The position numbers were made by a program, and so were the translations under genes. Below, piece by piece: positions 54,601 to 64,000 of a DNA stretch of 64,000 bases. Position 1 is the stretch's first letter, and the number at the start of each line of letters is the position of its first letter. The notes beneath the pieces were generated by a model that was not told the DNA's origin, did not search any database, and saw nothing but the letters and a program-made list of their open reading frames with translations. Origin of the DNA: Anaerolineae bacterium (GTDB taxonomy: Bacteria; Chloroflexota; Anaerolineae; Aggregatilineales; Aggregatilineaceae). Where the stretch lies: NCBI GenBank assembly GCA_016930015.1, contig JAFGHR010000063.1, positions 30,635 to 94,634 of the forward strand, given 5' to 3'.

Positions 54601-55629
54601 ATGACCACCAGTATTATGAATGTACCGGAAAACCTGAAATGCCAGGAGATCACAACCCGTCCTGCTACCCTTGAGGACGTCCCCGCCATTGTCGAGCTTA
54701 TCAATACCTGTTCACTGGCCGACTACGGCTTTGTTGAAGAGACTGAAGATGATGTACGCAACGGATTGCAAACCCCAGGCTTTAATTTAGCGACCGATTC
54801 ATGCTGTCTTTTGACATCGGACGGCATGATGGTTGGTTATGCCGAGTTCTGGAATATAGTGGAACCACGGGTACGCCCATACCTGTATGGGCGCACACAT
54901 CCCGACTATCGCGGCCAGGGAATCGGTAGTTTCCTGTGCCACTGGGCCAGAAATCGCGCCGGTGATGTTGTAGCGCAGGCGCCAGCAGGTGCCCGTGTGA
55001 CGCTGTGCGTATCCACGAATGTTGCCAACAAACCGGCACAGGCGTTGTTCCAGAATGAGGGGTTTACACCGATTCGTTATTTCTATCGGATGGTGATCGA
55101 CATGGGTGCCCCGCCACCCGAACCCGTGTGGCCCGACGGTATCACCGTGCGCCCGATCGAATACACGCGTGAATACCTTCGCCGGGTGTTTGAAGCTAAC
55201 GAGGATGCTTTCAAGGATCATTGGGGACACCTGCCAATCACATTTGACAAGTGGTTGCATTGGATCGAAGCCGATCCCGACTTTGATCCCACCGTCTGGT
55301 GGGTGGCCGTGGCTGGCGATGAGATCGTGGCGACCTGTTTGTGCCGCCCCAAAATCGCCGAAGACGCCAAGATGGGTTGGGTAGACGATCTCGGTGTGCG
55401 CCGCCCCTGGCGCCGGCGCGGTCTTGCCTTAGCCCTGCTGCATCATACATTCGGCGAGTTCTGGCGGCGCGGGCAAACGAGGGTAGGGCTTGGCGTTGAT
55501 GCATCCAGTTTGACCGGTGCTACCCAGCTTTATGAAAAAGCGGGCATGCATATCGCTCGTCAATACGTCCAGATGGAGCACGAACTGCGTCCCGGTCAGG
55601 AATTGAGCACTCAGGCGCTCCAAGACTGA
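54601..55629 (+). CDS. Tandem-GNAT acetyltransferase (mycothiol synthase-like)
   Basis: Two GNAT domains in one chain: residues ~17-170 with YLYGRTHPDYRGQGIGSFLC (acetyl-CoA loop RGQGIG), and ~180-340 with DLGVRRPWRRRGLALALLHH (RRRGLA) and GVDASSLTGATQLYEKAGMH. The ATG at 54601 follows AGAGAGGAACTT. The layout is like mycothiol synthase MshD, but family members in Chloroflexota are numerous and functionally unproven. Preceded by an attenuator leader, which would fit an inducible resistance or detoxifying function. Confidence 0.82.
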   Translation: MTTSIMNVPENLKCQEITTRPATLEDVPAIVELINTCSLADYGFVEETEDDVRNGLQTPGFNLATDSCCLLTSDGMMVGYAEFWNIVEPRVRPYLYGRTHPDYRGQGIGSFLCHWARNRAGDVVAQAPAGARVTLCVSTNVANKPAQALFQNEGFTPIRYFYRMVIDMGAPPPEPVWPDGITVRPIEYTREYLRRVFEANEDAFKDHWGHLPITFDKWLHWIEADPDFDPTVWWVAVAGDEIVATCLCRPKIAEDAKMGWVDDLGVRRPWRRRGLALALLHHTFGEFWRRGQTRVGLGVDASSLTGATQLYEKAGMHIARQYVQMEHELRPGQELSTQALQD

Positions 55630-55648
55630 TATTGATTTTTTTCGATAC

Positions 55649-55677
55649 AGGCTGCTGGGCAGGTTATCCAGCAGCCT
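55649..55677 (+). repeat. Intercistronic stem between the GNAT genes
   Basis: AGGCTGCTGG and CCAGCAGCCT form a perfect 10-bp stem with a 9-nt loop, without a T tract. It lies 20 nt before the second GNAT start and may act as an mRNA stabiliser or processing site. Confidence 0.5.
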
Positions 55678-55697
55678 GAATGGTAGATGGAGGGTAG

Positions 55698-56666
55698 ATG
55701 TTCATGTTTTCTATTCAACCGTTTGATGGCTCTGATGCCGACTACGTAACGATGACCGCGATCGACTCGGCTGTTTTCCCGCAGTATCGCATGTCGGCGG
55801 AGGAGTGGAAACATATCGATGCCAATCGTGACCCAAAATACCCGTTTCACCGTGATTTGATCGCGTGCGGTGACAGCGTAGTTGCTTTCGGCGACTACGG
55901 CCAATTACCGCGGTTTTTCCACCCGCAAAAATACGTCTTTAACATTTTTGTGCACCCGGACCATGATCACCCGGATATCAGGCCGTTCTATTTGCGGCAT
56001 GTGCTCGATGTGTTGAAGGATCACAACCTGATCGCGGTGACAACCGGCATGCTGGCGGATAAAACAACGCACATGAACTTCCTGGTGGCAAACGGGTTTG
56101 AGGAAACCATGCGTGAACCCATGTCGGAACTGGATATTACAACGTTCGATCCGGCCAGGTTTGCCCATGTCAACGCGCGTGTTGAATCAAGCAGTATCAA
56201 AATCGTATCGCTGACCGAACTCCAAAAACGCGACCCTGACTGGAAGCGCCACCTGTATGATGTGCGAATGGCAATTATTCAGGATGTGCCCACAACCGGG
56301 ACACAGGTCTTACCGTCGTTTGAAGAATTTGAGTCCAGCACGCTGTGTGGTCCGGCATACGATACGGATGGCTGGTTCGTGGCATTGGAAAACAGTCACT
56401 ATGTCGGCATGTGCCGGGGCTGGATGAACCAGGCCGATGCCGAAAAGTTCAACAATGAGCTGACAGGCGTTATCCGCAGCCACCGGCGCCGTGGGATCGC
56501 CACTGCGCTCAAACTTCGCTTGATCGCATATGCCCGGCAGCGTGGAGTCACGATCATCACAACCAGCAATGAGGAAAATAACCCCATGTATCACCTGAAC
56601 CTGATGTTGGGGTTTGTTGCCAAACCGGCCTGGGTTCACTACGAAAAAACGTTACAGGACGCCTGA
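55698..56666 (+). CDS. GNAT-family acetyltransferase (tandem-type)
   Basis: 322 residues. N-terminal half (AIDSAVFPQYRMSAEEWKHI, NIFVHPDHDHPDIRPFYLRH) lacks a clear RxxGxG loop; the C-terminal half has it: GVIRSHRRRGIATALKLRLI and the ending MYHLNLMLGFVAKPAWVHYE typical of tandem GNAT proteins. GGAGGGTAG precedes the ATG. It probably shares the transcript and leader of the gene upstream. The first domain may have lost catalysis. Confidence 0.8.
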   Translation: MFMFSIQPFDGSDADYVTMTAIDSAVFPQYRMSAEEWKHIDANRDPKYPFHRDLIACGDSVVAFGDYGQLPRFFHPQKYVFNIFVHPDHDHPDIRPFYLRHVLDVLKDHNLIAVTTGMLADKTTHMNFLVANGFEETMREPMSELDITTFDPARFAHVNARVESSSIKIVSLTELQKRDPDWKRHLYDVRMAIIQDVPTTGTQVLPSFEEFESSTLCGPAYDTDGWFVALENSHYVGMCRGWMNQADAEKFNNELTGVIRSHRRRGIATALKLRLIAYARQRGVTIITTSNEENNPMYHLNLMLGFVAKPAWVHYEKTLQDA

Positions 56667-56685
56667 TATGTGATGCGGTTGGGTG

Positions 56686-59346
56686 TCAATCATCCAAAAT
56701 GCCGAATGTACGTGCCCTGGCAACGGCCTGTGTCCGGCTGTGTACATTGAGCTTACCGTAGATGTGATTGACGTGACCTTTTACGGTGCCCACGGTGATG
56801 AACAGGTGTTGTGCGATAGCGCGGTTGGCCAGCCCGTCAGCGACCAGGGCCAGCACTTCGAGTTCTCGCACACTTAACGGATCGATCAGCGGCTGGGCGG
56901 TTGCGCCGTGTTTGCTGGCGGGGCGTGTCGCAGCGACCAGGACACGGTCAACAAATTCGGGCGCAGCGTGCCGAACATCGGGTAACAGGGCCAGAATCCG
57001 ACGGTCTTCTTCGAGGAACGCCTGGGAATACCCACCCGGAGCCGCGAGCTGTACGGCTCGGAACAGGGCATCGCACGCGGCATCATGATCACCGGAGCGG
57101 GTTTCGAGCAGGGCCAGCAAAATCTGAGTGGTGATGGTCCAGCGATATAACTGGCGATCGCGCGTGAAATGATCCATGCGTGTTAGCCATTCCCTGGCGT
57201 CATCAAAACGATCCTGGGCGAGCAGCAGTCGCCCGAACGTAAGATTCATTTCGATTTTCAGATAGTCCGGTTGATCCTCAAGCGAAAGAGCGTGCGTTTC
57301 TGCCCATCGTAACGCAGCCGGTAGATCACCCTGCCGCAGGTGCATGTTGGCTTTCCTGGCCAGAATCCAGCCGACTTCGGAGAACGCGGGTTGATCCATC
57401 AACGTTTCGGTGGCGTGCAGGGCGTCGAATGCGGCGACGGAATCGCCTTCAGCATCCAGGATCAGGGCAAGCACGCCGTATGACAGCAGCAGCAGCGGTC
57501 CGAGCGCCAGCTTTTTGCTCGACTCTAACGCTTTTTCTGCGAGTGCGTGAGCTTGTTCCAGGTCGCCGCCTTCGTAATAGAAGTAGGCTAACCAGCTTAA
57601 AAGTGGGCTTAGCAGGGAATGCTCCCTGCCCTGTGACCAACGCTGGCGAGACTGTTCACAGATCATGATAGCTTCCTGCCGCTGCCCATGATTGTTCAGC
57701 GCAGCCGCCAGAAATGTTTCAACGACCGTCGAGAAAAACGATATGTCGGTTTCCCGGCTTAGTTGTCGGACGGTACGATAGGTCGCGATCGCATCCGTGA
57801 TAGCGCGTGTGCGTTCCTGCGCTTCGGCCAGCATCCACAGCGCATATATACGCCAGGGGGATGTGCTGTCGCCAAGGTGTTCGAGTGCGGCGGATGCCAG
57901 TCGAGTTGTCTCGTGGTAATGGCGGTGGCTCATGGCGAGTGTGCAGCGTAACAAGGCGAGTTTGCCGAGCACGTCATGTGGGGCTGCGTACTGCGTGACG
58001 GCTACCTCGGCAGCGTCGGCGTATGTTTCCGCACCGTCCAGATCATTGGTCAGCGCCAGAATCCAACCACGATTGATCGCCAGTTCGGGGTTAGTCCGCA
58101 CGCGGTCTTCCGGCAGCGCTTGCAGCCATTCTTGTACAGTCAGAATGTTACCGGTAAGCATGATCTCGTCGGCTGCTTCCTGAATGAACCGCTCGGCTTG
58201 TGAAAAATCACCCGACAGCCTGGCATAGGCCAGTGCGTGATGTATCGCTCGCCGGGCGTGGCCGGTCGTGTGGTACCAGTGCATGACTCGCTGGTGCAGG
58301 TGTTCCTGCTCATCAGGATCGAGCGTGGTACGCAGCAGCTCGGCGAACAGGTGATGATAGCGGTACCACTCGCGGCGGTTATCCAACGGGATCAGGAACA
58401 GATTCGCGCTCTGTAAATAATCAAGAACGGATTGGCTGTCGTTCCGCCCGGTCACTGCATCACAGAGCGAAGCCGTCAGCGTATCCAAAATCGATGTCTG
58501 GTATAAAAACGCGCGTATGGATTCGGGCTGTCGTTCGAGCACTTCTTCGATCAGGTAATCCATAACATACCGATCGCTGCCCGTGAACGTGGCAACAAAG
58601 GCTTCTACATCTTGTTCGTGCTGCCGTTGATACGTTTCTTCCAGGGCCAGGGCCGCCAGTTGGAGTCCGGCGATCCAGCCTTCGGTGCGCTGTTTTAGTG
58701 CTATGAGTACCGCGTTCGATAGCCGGAGTCCGGTTGCCTGGTCAAAAAACGCGGCGGTTTCGTCTACTGAAAAGCGCAGGTTTTGCTCGCGGATTTCTGT
58801 CATTTGTCCGCGCGCTCGCAACCGTGACAGGGGGAATGGCGGGTCTTCGCGCGTACTGACAACAACGGCCATATTAGGCGGTAAATGCTCGACAAAAAAC
58901 CACAGGGATTCATGTATAGTCGGGTTGGTGATGCGGTGGTAGTCATCCAGCACCAGCGCCAGATCGTTATCACAGGCAGCCAGGTCATTGATCAACGTTG
59001 TGATCAGGCTGGTGATGGGCGGGACCTGCGGTGATGTGAGCAGTGGCAAAATGGCCTGGCCGATGCTTGAATCAATTTGGTGCAAAGCTGCGATCAGATA
59101 ACGAATACATTGGCCTGGGTCGTTGTCGCCTTCGTCCAGAGAGAGCCACGCGGCTGATCGTTTGGTGGTGTGAATCCACTCGCTAATCAGGGTGCTTTTC
59201 CCAAATCCGGCAGGTGCCGAGATCAGGATAAACCGGTGGCCCAGAGTAATCCCATCTTCCATACGGTCAACCAGATGGGGCCGGTGGACCCAGTTTGGAC
59301 GCAGGGGCGGGATAAAGAGTTTGGTAGTGAGTAAAAGGTGGTCCAT
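56686..59346 (-). CDS. MalT-like LuxR-family transcriptional regulator (STAND ATPase)
   Basis: Large activator. N-terminal ATPase: MDHLLLTTKLFIPPLRPNWV start, Walker A ISAPAGFGKSTLISEW (near 43-55), AAWLSLDEGDNDP, Walker B LALVLDDYHRI; then TPR-like helical repeats (~430-800); C-terminal LuxR helix-turn-helix LSVRELEVLALVADGLANRA with TVKGHVNHIYGKLNVHSRTQ. This is the MalT/AcoK class, which oligomerises on inducer and ATP. ATG at 59346 is chosen on homology; the frame runs to 59517. 886 residues. The ligand and target are unknown; the next operon is a candidate. Confidence 0.92.
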   Translation of the reverse strand: MDHLLLTTKLFIPPLRPNWVHRPHLVDRMEDGITLGHRFILISAPAGFGKSTLISEWIHTTKRSAAWLSLDEGDNDPGQCIRYLIAALHQIDSSIGQAILPLLTSPQVPPITSLITTLINDLAACDNDLALVLDDYHRITNPTIHESLWFFVEHLPPNMAVVVSTREDPPFPLSRLRARGQMTEIREQNLRFSVDETAAFFDQATGLRLSNAVLIALKQRTEGWIAGLQLAALALEETYQRQHEQDVEAFVATFTGSDRYVMDYLIEEVLERQPESIRAFLYQTSILDTLTASLCDAVTGRNDSQSVLDYLQSANLFLIPLDNRREWYRYHHLFAELLRTTLDPDEQEHLHQRVMHWYHTTGHARRAIHHALAYARLSGDFSQAERFIQEAADEIMLTGNILTVQEWLQALPEDRVRTNPELAINRGWILALTNDLDGAETYADAAEVAVTQYAAPHDVLGKLALLRCTLAMSHRHYHETTRLASAALEHLGDSTSPWRIYALWMLAEAQERTRAITDAIATYRTVRQLSRETDISFFSTVVETFLAAALNNHGQRQEAIMICEQSRQRWSQGREHSLLSPLLSWLAYFYYEGGDLEQAHALAEKALESSKKLALGPLLLLSYGVLALILDAEGDSVAAFDALHATETLMDQPAFSEVGWILARKANMHLRQGDLPAALRWAETHALSLEDQPDYLKIEMNLTFGRLLLAQDRFDDAREWLTRMDHFTRDRQLYRWTITTQILLALLETRSGDHDAACDALFRAVQLAAPGGYSQAFLEEDRRILALLPDVRHAAPEFVDRVLVAATRPASKHGATAQPLIDPLSVRELEVLALVADGLANRAIAQHLFITVGTVKGHVNHIYGKLNVHSRTQAVARARTFGILDD

Positions 59347-59547
59347 GCTGCACTTGCCGGTATTGGCAAAAACGGTCGTGATGATGGCTGATTCAATCGT
59401 GTTACTATTCGTTACGTTCGGGCGCTGGTGACGTTGCGCAGCATCACGAACATGTTGAGGTCGTTTGCCGTGGAGATGTACGCCAAAAAGAGGTCGTGCG
59501 AACGTGATCGGCACCACCTCTTATTGTTCAGAGGGGGGATACAGGTG

Positions 59548-62001
59548 TTATTGATAACGCAGAATTTCGGCTACCGTCTTGCGTGAGGCGGCTAACGACG
59601 GCCACAAACTGGCACCCGCCGCGATGATAAGGACACCGACAAATCCGACTATCAGCACGTGCGGCGGGTAGGTAAAACTCAGGTAGTCAAAGGGCAGCAC
59701 GTTCATCAGGCTGGCTCCCAACCCCAGGCTCAGCGGCGCCGCTGCAACCCAGGCAAGGATGCCCACCAGCACACCTTCCATAAGAAACTGGCTCATGATA
59801 GTGAATGAACCGGCTCCGATGGAACGCATCACGCCGATTTCCTTCTGGCGTTCGAAAACGGCCATCGACAGGGCCGCGGCCAGCCCGACAGCGCTTACGG
59901 CGGCCATGATCGCTGAGGTGGCGTTAAAAATCACTCCGAACATGCTGACCTGTTGGGCGTGGGCGTCGGCAACCTGCGGCTGGTTGACATATGTGGCCTG
60001 GATGCCATGCGCCCGCAAGAGATCGGTGATGGTGGTGATGGTGCGGTTTACGGTTTTGATCGATGGCTGTCCTTTGAGGTCAACGAAAAACATGCCCGGC
60101 ATTGGCTTGCCATTTTCGTCCACATACCCGGTGATCGTGGCGAGTTCACGCCAATCGATGTAGAGATTGCCAAAAGCCGAACCATCGATACCGATGATCG
60201 CGTAGTGGTGTGATTGACCGCCGATGATCAGGTCTACAGTGTCCCCAATACCTTTGTTCAGGCTGTCGCCCAGTGAACGCGAGATGATGACTCCCTGGCG
60301 ACTGGGGTCTTTTTGCCAGCCGGAGCCTTCTTTCAGGTCAAATATGATCGTGTCCGCAGCGGGGTCAATACCTGTTACCGTCACCTGGTTAGTCCCAGCA
60401 GCCAGCGGGTTTGTGCTCTCGTAACCTTCGATGCCCAGTGACGTGCTGTAACCGGGGTGAACCGCGATCACGCCGGGTATGTTGTCAGTGAGCAGGGTTT
60501 TGATCGTGTCAAAATCCTGAACATCCTGGGGAGTAATGCTGATCTCGTAACCATACGAGTCGTATAGGCTGTCAACAAACCCCCCTAACGACGCATCAAC
60601 CGCCGTCACGCCCATGAAGGCCGCCACCGCGATAGTCAGCGTTAATCCCGTCAGGGCCAGACGCCCTTTTTTCTGGTAGATGTTGCTCAGCGCCTGAATG
60701 ACGGACATGGGCAAAGGCAGGCTGCCGATCAAACGCGACAGGCGAGAGCGGCCCCAGCTCGATGAAATTCCCAGGTCGGTGATCGCTTCTAAAATGGACA
60801 CGCGCATACCCGACATAACCGGGAATACGGCAGCGAGAACGGGTATCAGCAGGCCGAGTGTTATCCCCGTCCCCAACCCCACTAGCGAGATATTAAAGCC
60901 GTCGATGTAGGTCATGGCTTGAGCGCCGAGTTCCTGGGCCAGATACGCGGCGGTGGGGGCGGCAAGTAAAATGCCGGGAAGTGTGCCAAGTAAGCCGTAT
61001 ATCAGTGCGATGCCTGCATAAATGAAGAAGTTATCCCAACCGCTTGCCCCCAATGATTTCATGGTGCCGATCTGTTTTTTCTGCTCGACAACGACCGTAT
61101 TCATCACGTTTGTGACCAGGAAGCCGGATACCACCATCGCCATGATACCCAGCATGTTTAAGACAACACTGATCTGGCTGATGATGCTCATGATGTAGTT
61201 GTCGTCCGGGTTGTCGAAGAAGGTAAAGACGGTTAAGTAAGGTGTGAGGGATGAGATACGCTCGGATAGGGCGTCAATGCCATCTTCCGATGCCTGGACG
61301 GTGTTATAACGCAGGTGGATGGCCGTGAGTCCGGGAAAATCCCCGATCTGCTGCGCATCTTGATAGTGCACGTAGATCGCATCTTTCCACGGGATTTGAT
61401 CCTGTATGGTCGCGTCGAACACCCAGTAGGGATGCAGCACACACCCGACAACTTCCCACTCGCCAACCGGTTTCGGAGCCGCGCTCGTGTTCTGGAAAAC
61501 CAGCCTATCGCCTATTTTGATCCCGTGCTCGTCTGCAAATCGCTGCTCAACCGCGATCTCACCAACACCGGCGTCAGGCAAACGTCCGTGTGTGACACGG
61601 GCGACAGGCTCAAGGTTCACGTCCTCGAACGGTTCCAGAAACGCGACAATAAAGCCGTCCGTAAATTCGGCAGGCTGGCCCGCTCCCGCTTTTTGCCAGG
61701 AAACCGGGTGTACCGCCTGGCCCTCGATAGCGACAACGTTTTCCAGTGTCGCCAGTTGATCGAGGTAGACGCGGTTCTGTTCCGCCGTGATCTGTTGACC
61801 GGTGGAGCGAACATACACATGCGTATGCGCAATTTCTTCAGGTTTCAGGTCCTGCTTGAGCTGGCGGTTGATCAGGTCGGTGATGCTCACCATCGTTGTG
61901 ACGCCGAATACGCCGATGAGAACGCTCAGAAAAACCAGAAGTGTACGTCCTTTGCGCGCCATGATGTCACGGTAGATTTTCTTGCTGCGTGTTCTGGCCA
62001 T
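59548..62001 (-). CDS. ABC transporter permease, FtsX/MacB-like
   Basis: 817-residue protein with two FtsX-type permease units: residues ~1-425 start with RKGRTLLVFLSVLIGVFGVT, then a ~220-residue extracytoplasmic domain, then helices including VLNMLGIMAMVVSGFLVTNV and EQKKQIGTMKSLGASG; the second unit repeats with LALTGLTLTIAVAAFMGVTA, another large domain, and ERQKEIGVMRSIGAGS. EQKKQIG / ERQKEIG are the MacB-type coupling motifs. The ATPase partner is not in the window. Likely exports or extracts lipids or lipoproteins. Gene order after luxR-type regulator, same strand, 201 bp apart. Confidence 0.85.
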   Translation of the reverse strand: MARTRSKKIYRDIMARKGRTLLVFLSVLIGVFGVTTMVSITDLINRQLKQDLKPEEIAHTHVYVRSTGQQITAEQNRVYLDQLATLENVVAIEGQAVHPVSWQKAGAGQPAEFTDGFIVAFLEPFEDVNLEPVARVTHGRLPDAGVGEIAVEQRFADEHGIKIGDRLVFQNTSAAPKPVGEWEVVGCVLHPYWVFDATIQDQIPWKDAIYVHYQDAQQIGDFPGLTAIHLRYNTVQASEDGIDALSERISSLTPYLTVFTFFDNPDDNYIMSIISQISVVLNMLGIMAMVVSGFLVTNVMNTVVVEQKKQIGTMKSLGASGWDNFFIYAGIALIYGLLGTLPGILLAAPTAAYLAQELGAQAMTYIDGFNISLVGLGTGITLGLLIPVLAAVFPVMSGMRVSILEAITDLGISSSWGRSRLSRLIGSLPLPMSVIQALSNIYQKKGRLALTGLTLTIAVAAFMGVTAVDASLGGFVDSLYDSYGYEISITPQDVQDFDTIKTLLTDNIPGVIAVHPGYSTSLGIEGYESTNPLAAGTNQVTVTGIDPAADTIIFDLKEGSGWQKDPSRQGVIISRSLGDSLNKGIGDTVDLIIGGQSHHYAIIGIDGSAFGNLYIDWRELATITGYVDENGKPMPGMFFVDLKGQPSIKTVNRTITTITDLLRAHGIQATYVNQPQVADAHAQQVSMFGVIFNATSAIMAAVSAVGLAAALSMAVFERQKEIGVMRSIGAGSFTIMSQFLMEGVLVGILAWVAAAPLSLGLGASLMNVLPFDYLSFTYPPHVLIVGFVGVLIIAAGASLWPSLAASRKTVAEILRYQ

Positions 62002-62381
62002 TATTTCCCTTCCTGGCTGACCGGATTGTTGTGCGCCCAGCGTATCATCTGGCGCGGGTGATGTCGCCTATCAAAGGGTATATCCGGGGTTACGTTTTTG
62101 GGGATAGGCTCGTGGGGAGTCCGCTGATAAAAACGCAGGGACCAACAACGCCATTGTTTCGAACAGCTACCTGGCGGCTGCTTTTCACGTATAAGGAGTA
62201 GTGCTGTATTCCGTAACGCTGTGTACCCCTCAATAATTGAGGGGAATGTCGTGCGAGTCTTTGCCCATAATGTGAGTATATGTGCTCTTTTTGGGGGGAT
62301 GTTATCGCACAAAAGCATTACTGGTAAAAAACACATTGGTCAGGTGACAACAGGCTGGGCCGGGGGAAAAAGCAGCGACAC
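62002..62381. other. Intergenic region with a palindrome
   Basis: 380 bp between the divergent FtsX-type permease and GT39-like genes. Apart from the palindrome at 62226-62244 I see no gene, terminator or clear -35/-10 pair. G-rich and T-rich stretches (TTTTTGGGGGG, 62285-62297) precede the GT39-like start. Confidence 0.4.
62226..62244. repeat. Perfect palindrome CCCCTCAA-TAA-TTGAGGGG
   Basis: 19-bp inverted repeat with 8-bp arms and a 3-bp centre, 138 bp before the GT39-like gene. No T tract follows. A repressor or two-component site is more likely than a terminator. Confidence 0.5.
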
Positions 62382-63851
62382 ATGCGTATCTCAGCTATCC
62401 AATCCAAAAACCGTCTGGTTGTGTCTGAGCGAATCCAGATCGTTGTATTGCTTGTCGTCATTTTGCTGGCCAGTTTTGGTTTGCGCGTATGGGAATTAGG
62501 CGATACTGCACTATGGGCCGATGAAGTGCTGACAGAGTACCGCGCTCAGGCTGCGTTCCCGGATGCCGTCCAATCGATATTAAAGACGATCGACCAAACG
62601 CCCGGTTATTTCTTTATGCTGCGTATGTTTCCTACTGAAACCGAGTTTTTACTGCGTTTACCATCGGTGCTCCTGGGCGTGTTGGGCACAGTGATGATCA
62701 TGTTGATCATTGTTGAGTTGTACGGTGATCTGCGGATGGCGCTGTGGGGTGGAGTCTGGCTTGCGTTTAACCCGTTCCATATCTGGCTTTCGCGCACAGC
62801 CCGGTTTTATTCGCTTATTTTTGTGCTCGCTACCCTGATCAGTTACCTGTTTATCGTGCTTTACCGGCGGCAAAATAACACGCGTGCCTGGGCTGCGTTC
62901 ACGATTGTCAGTGGTATCGCCTACGTTACCCATTATTCCCTGCTAGCGCTGCCGTTCACACAGATGCTTTTTTTGCTGGGGACTCGCTCATGGCGACTGT
63001 CACGGCGCTGGTTTATCGCCCAGGTGACGGCAGCGCTGCCGATGCTGCTGTGGCTGACGGCCATGCTGCTGAATTTCACGTCGCGTGAGCCGCAGTGGGG
63101 AGAACCGCCCCAGGTGCGTGATCTGGGCATGACATTCTGGAATCTGACGGTTGGTTACGATGGCGGTGTGCACTGGTACTCGTTTGTAGGTTTGGCCATT
63201 GCGCTCGTAGGGTTAGTGCAGGGCATCCGGCGGGTGGAATCATATTGGCTGCTGTTAGGTGGTGTGCCGTTACTGCTGGTGTTTGGCGTATCCGTTACGG
63301 TTATGGACGCCTACATCGACCGTTATTTTATGGTGGTGCTGCCTGCGCTGGTGGTTTTGATCGCTGCGGGCTGGAACACCTTATCAATCCGTCTACAAGA
63401 GATAGCTCTGGTGGTAGTGGTGGTCATAACCAGCCTGACCGTGACCGACGTGTTGGATTCCGGCCAGCATGAACGTGAAAACTGGCGCGGGGCAGCCGCT
63501 TACGTCGATCCACTGCCCGGTGATGTGCTTGTCGTTGACCGTGCGGTTACTGCCACCGTGTTCAATCGTTATTATTCGGGCGAAACATTGCCTGTTATTT
63601 ACCTGTCGGAAACCGATCAAGTATGGACAATGACGGCCTCACGTTATTGGGTCATCTACCGTAATCCGAGCGAGGATATTCATCGTTTGGGAACGATGCC
63701 GGAGTTTGATCCCCTGACCTCTCACAAGTGTGTTGTCTCAGACTGGTTGATGCCGCGACTTCACTGGGTGAAAGACTATCATGAATTTGCGGGCGTAACC
63801 GTGTTATTACTCGAAGAACAAAGATACGAAATGGCAGATAATGGGTTTTAA
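62382..63851 (+). CDS. Membrane glycosyltransferase, GT39/ArnT-like
   Basis: Polyprenyl-phosphate-sugar-dependent transferase. First helix VVLLVVILLASFGLRVWELG, then DTALWADEVLTEYRAQAAF with the catalytic acidic residues (WADE) in the first periplasmic loop, and SRTARFYSLIFVLATLISYL. About 10-11 helices and a C-terminal soluble domain (PLPGDVLVVDRAVTATVFNR). 489 residues. The real donor is unknown. It is not close to the 14-30 kb glycan island, and no partner follows in the window. Confidence 0.8.
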   Translation: MRISAIQSKNRLVVSERIQIVVLLVVILLASFGLRVWELGDTALWADEVLTEYRAQAAFPDAVQSILKTIDQTPGYFFMLRMFPTETEFLLRLPSVLLGVLGTVMIMLIIVELYGDLRMALWGGVWLAFNPFHIWLSRTARFYSLIFVLATLISYLFIVLYRRQNNTRAWAAFTIVSGIAYVTHYSLLALPFTQMLFLLGTRSWRLSRRWFIAQVTAALPMLLWLTAMLLNFTSREPQWGEPPQVRDLGMTFWNLTVGYDGGVHWYSFVGLAIALVGLVQGIRRVESYWLLLGGVPLLLVFGVSVTVMDAYIDRYFMVVLPALVVLIAAGWNTLSIRLQEIALVVVVVITSLTVTDVLDSGQHERENWRGAAAYVDPLPGDVLVVDRAVTATVFNRYYSGETLPVIYLSETDQVWTMTASRYWVIYRNPSEDIHRLGTMPEFDPLTSHKCVVSDWLMPRLHWVKDYHEFAGVTVLLLEEQRYEMADNGF

Positions 63852-63992
63852 CATTCGGAAAAACTCTGAATGTGACCAGAGAATTGATCATAAGACCGAA
63901 TTCTGTTGTATGGTGAACTCGACTTTATCCATTTGCTAGACAAAAAAGGGCGGGCAAGATAAGCTGACCTCAATGATCAGAAAGAGGTTCAT

Positions 63993-64000
63993 ATGCTTAA
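63993..64000 (+). CDS. Possible start of a further gene at the window edge
   Basis: ATGCTTAA at the very end follows AAAGAGG by 5 nt. It is only two codons and may not be a gene. Confidence 0.25.

Overview
The window is an ordinary-looking, gene-dense bacterial chromosome segment of about 55% G+C (estimated by eye). I suspect Chloroflexota, in or near Anaerolineae. The reasons are a complete LysW-dependent lysine operon, a cyanobacterial/Chloroflexus-type hoxEFUYH hydrogenase, a MalT-like LuxR activator, mycothiol-synthase-like tandem GNAT proteins and a large glycan locus with an ABC exporter. The assignment is inference; there is no rRNA or tRNA here, and I saw no CRISPR array and no intact insertion sequence.

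Layout. 1-3.3 kb (minus): a Ugp-type sugar/glycerophosphodiester ABC importer (binding protein and two permeases, the second cut by the window edge). 3.5-7.5 kb: a small unknown protein, a membrane-anchored isoaspartyl methyltransferase, and a large membrane protein with a spermidine-synthase-like domain. 7.5-12.9 kb (minus): hoxE-F-U-Y-H plus the hydrogenase maturation protease, a group 3d NAD-linked [NiFe] hydrogenase operon. 13.6-14.5 kb: an RNA-binding protein that joins an RRM to a domain resembling the eukaryotic PHAX RNA-binding domain. 14.6-30.2 kb (plus): a 15-gene glycan island of glycosyltransferases (GT2, GT4, GT10), methyltransferases, sulfotransferases (one fused to a glycosyltransferase, one only a remnant) and a Wzm/Wzt-type ABC exporter with a glycan-recognition domain. 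The likely product is a sulfated, methylated, perhaps fucosylated surface glycan. 30.3-31.9 kb (minus): a frameshifted PAC2 gene and msrA. 32.1-35.3 kb (plus): panB-panE-panC-panD, the pantothenate pathway. 35.3-39 kb (minus): an ABC-2 exporter (ATPase and two permeases) and a URO-D-family protein.

39.2-52.7 kb (minus) is a 12-gene operon read lysW-X-Y-Z-J-S-T-U-homoisocitrate dehydrogenase-lysK-carA-carB, mostly with 4-nt start/stop overlaps. It encodes lysine synthesis through alpha-aminoadipate on the LysW carrier protein, followed by carbamoyl phosphate synthetase, which links it to arginine and pyrimidines. The best signal in the window is its leader (52.69-53.09 kb): a strong sigma-70 promoter followed by two successive short ORFs rich in Lys codons, each followed by an intrinsic terminator and by sequence able to form a competing antiterminator. 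This is a tandem lysine attenuator.

53.2-56.7 kb (plus): a formate/nitrite transporter, then two tandem-GNAT acetyltransferase genes. The first is preceded by its own promoter, a 25-codon leader ORF and a terminator with a competing hairpin, a second ribosome-sensing attenuator of different specificity. 56.7-62 kb (minus): a MalT-like LuxR regulator and a MacB/FtsX-type permease. 62.4-63.9 kb (plus): a GT39-like membrane glycosyltransferase. 

Several features between 29 and 33 kb suggest either unusual starts or sequence errors: two genes have ATC where the start codon should be, and the PAC2 gene carries a 1-nt frameshift.
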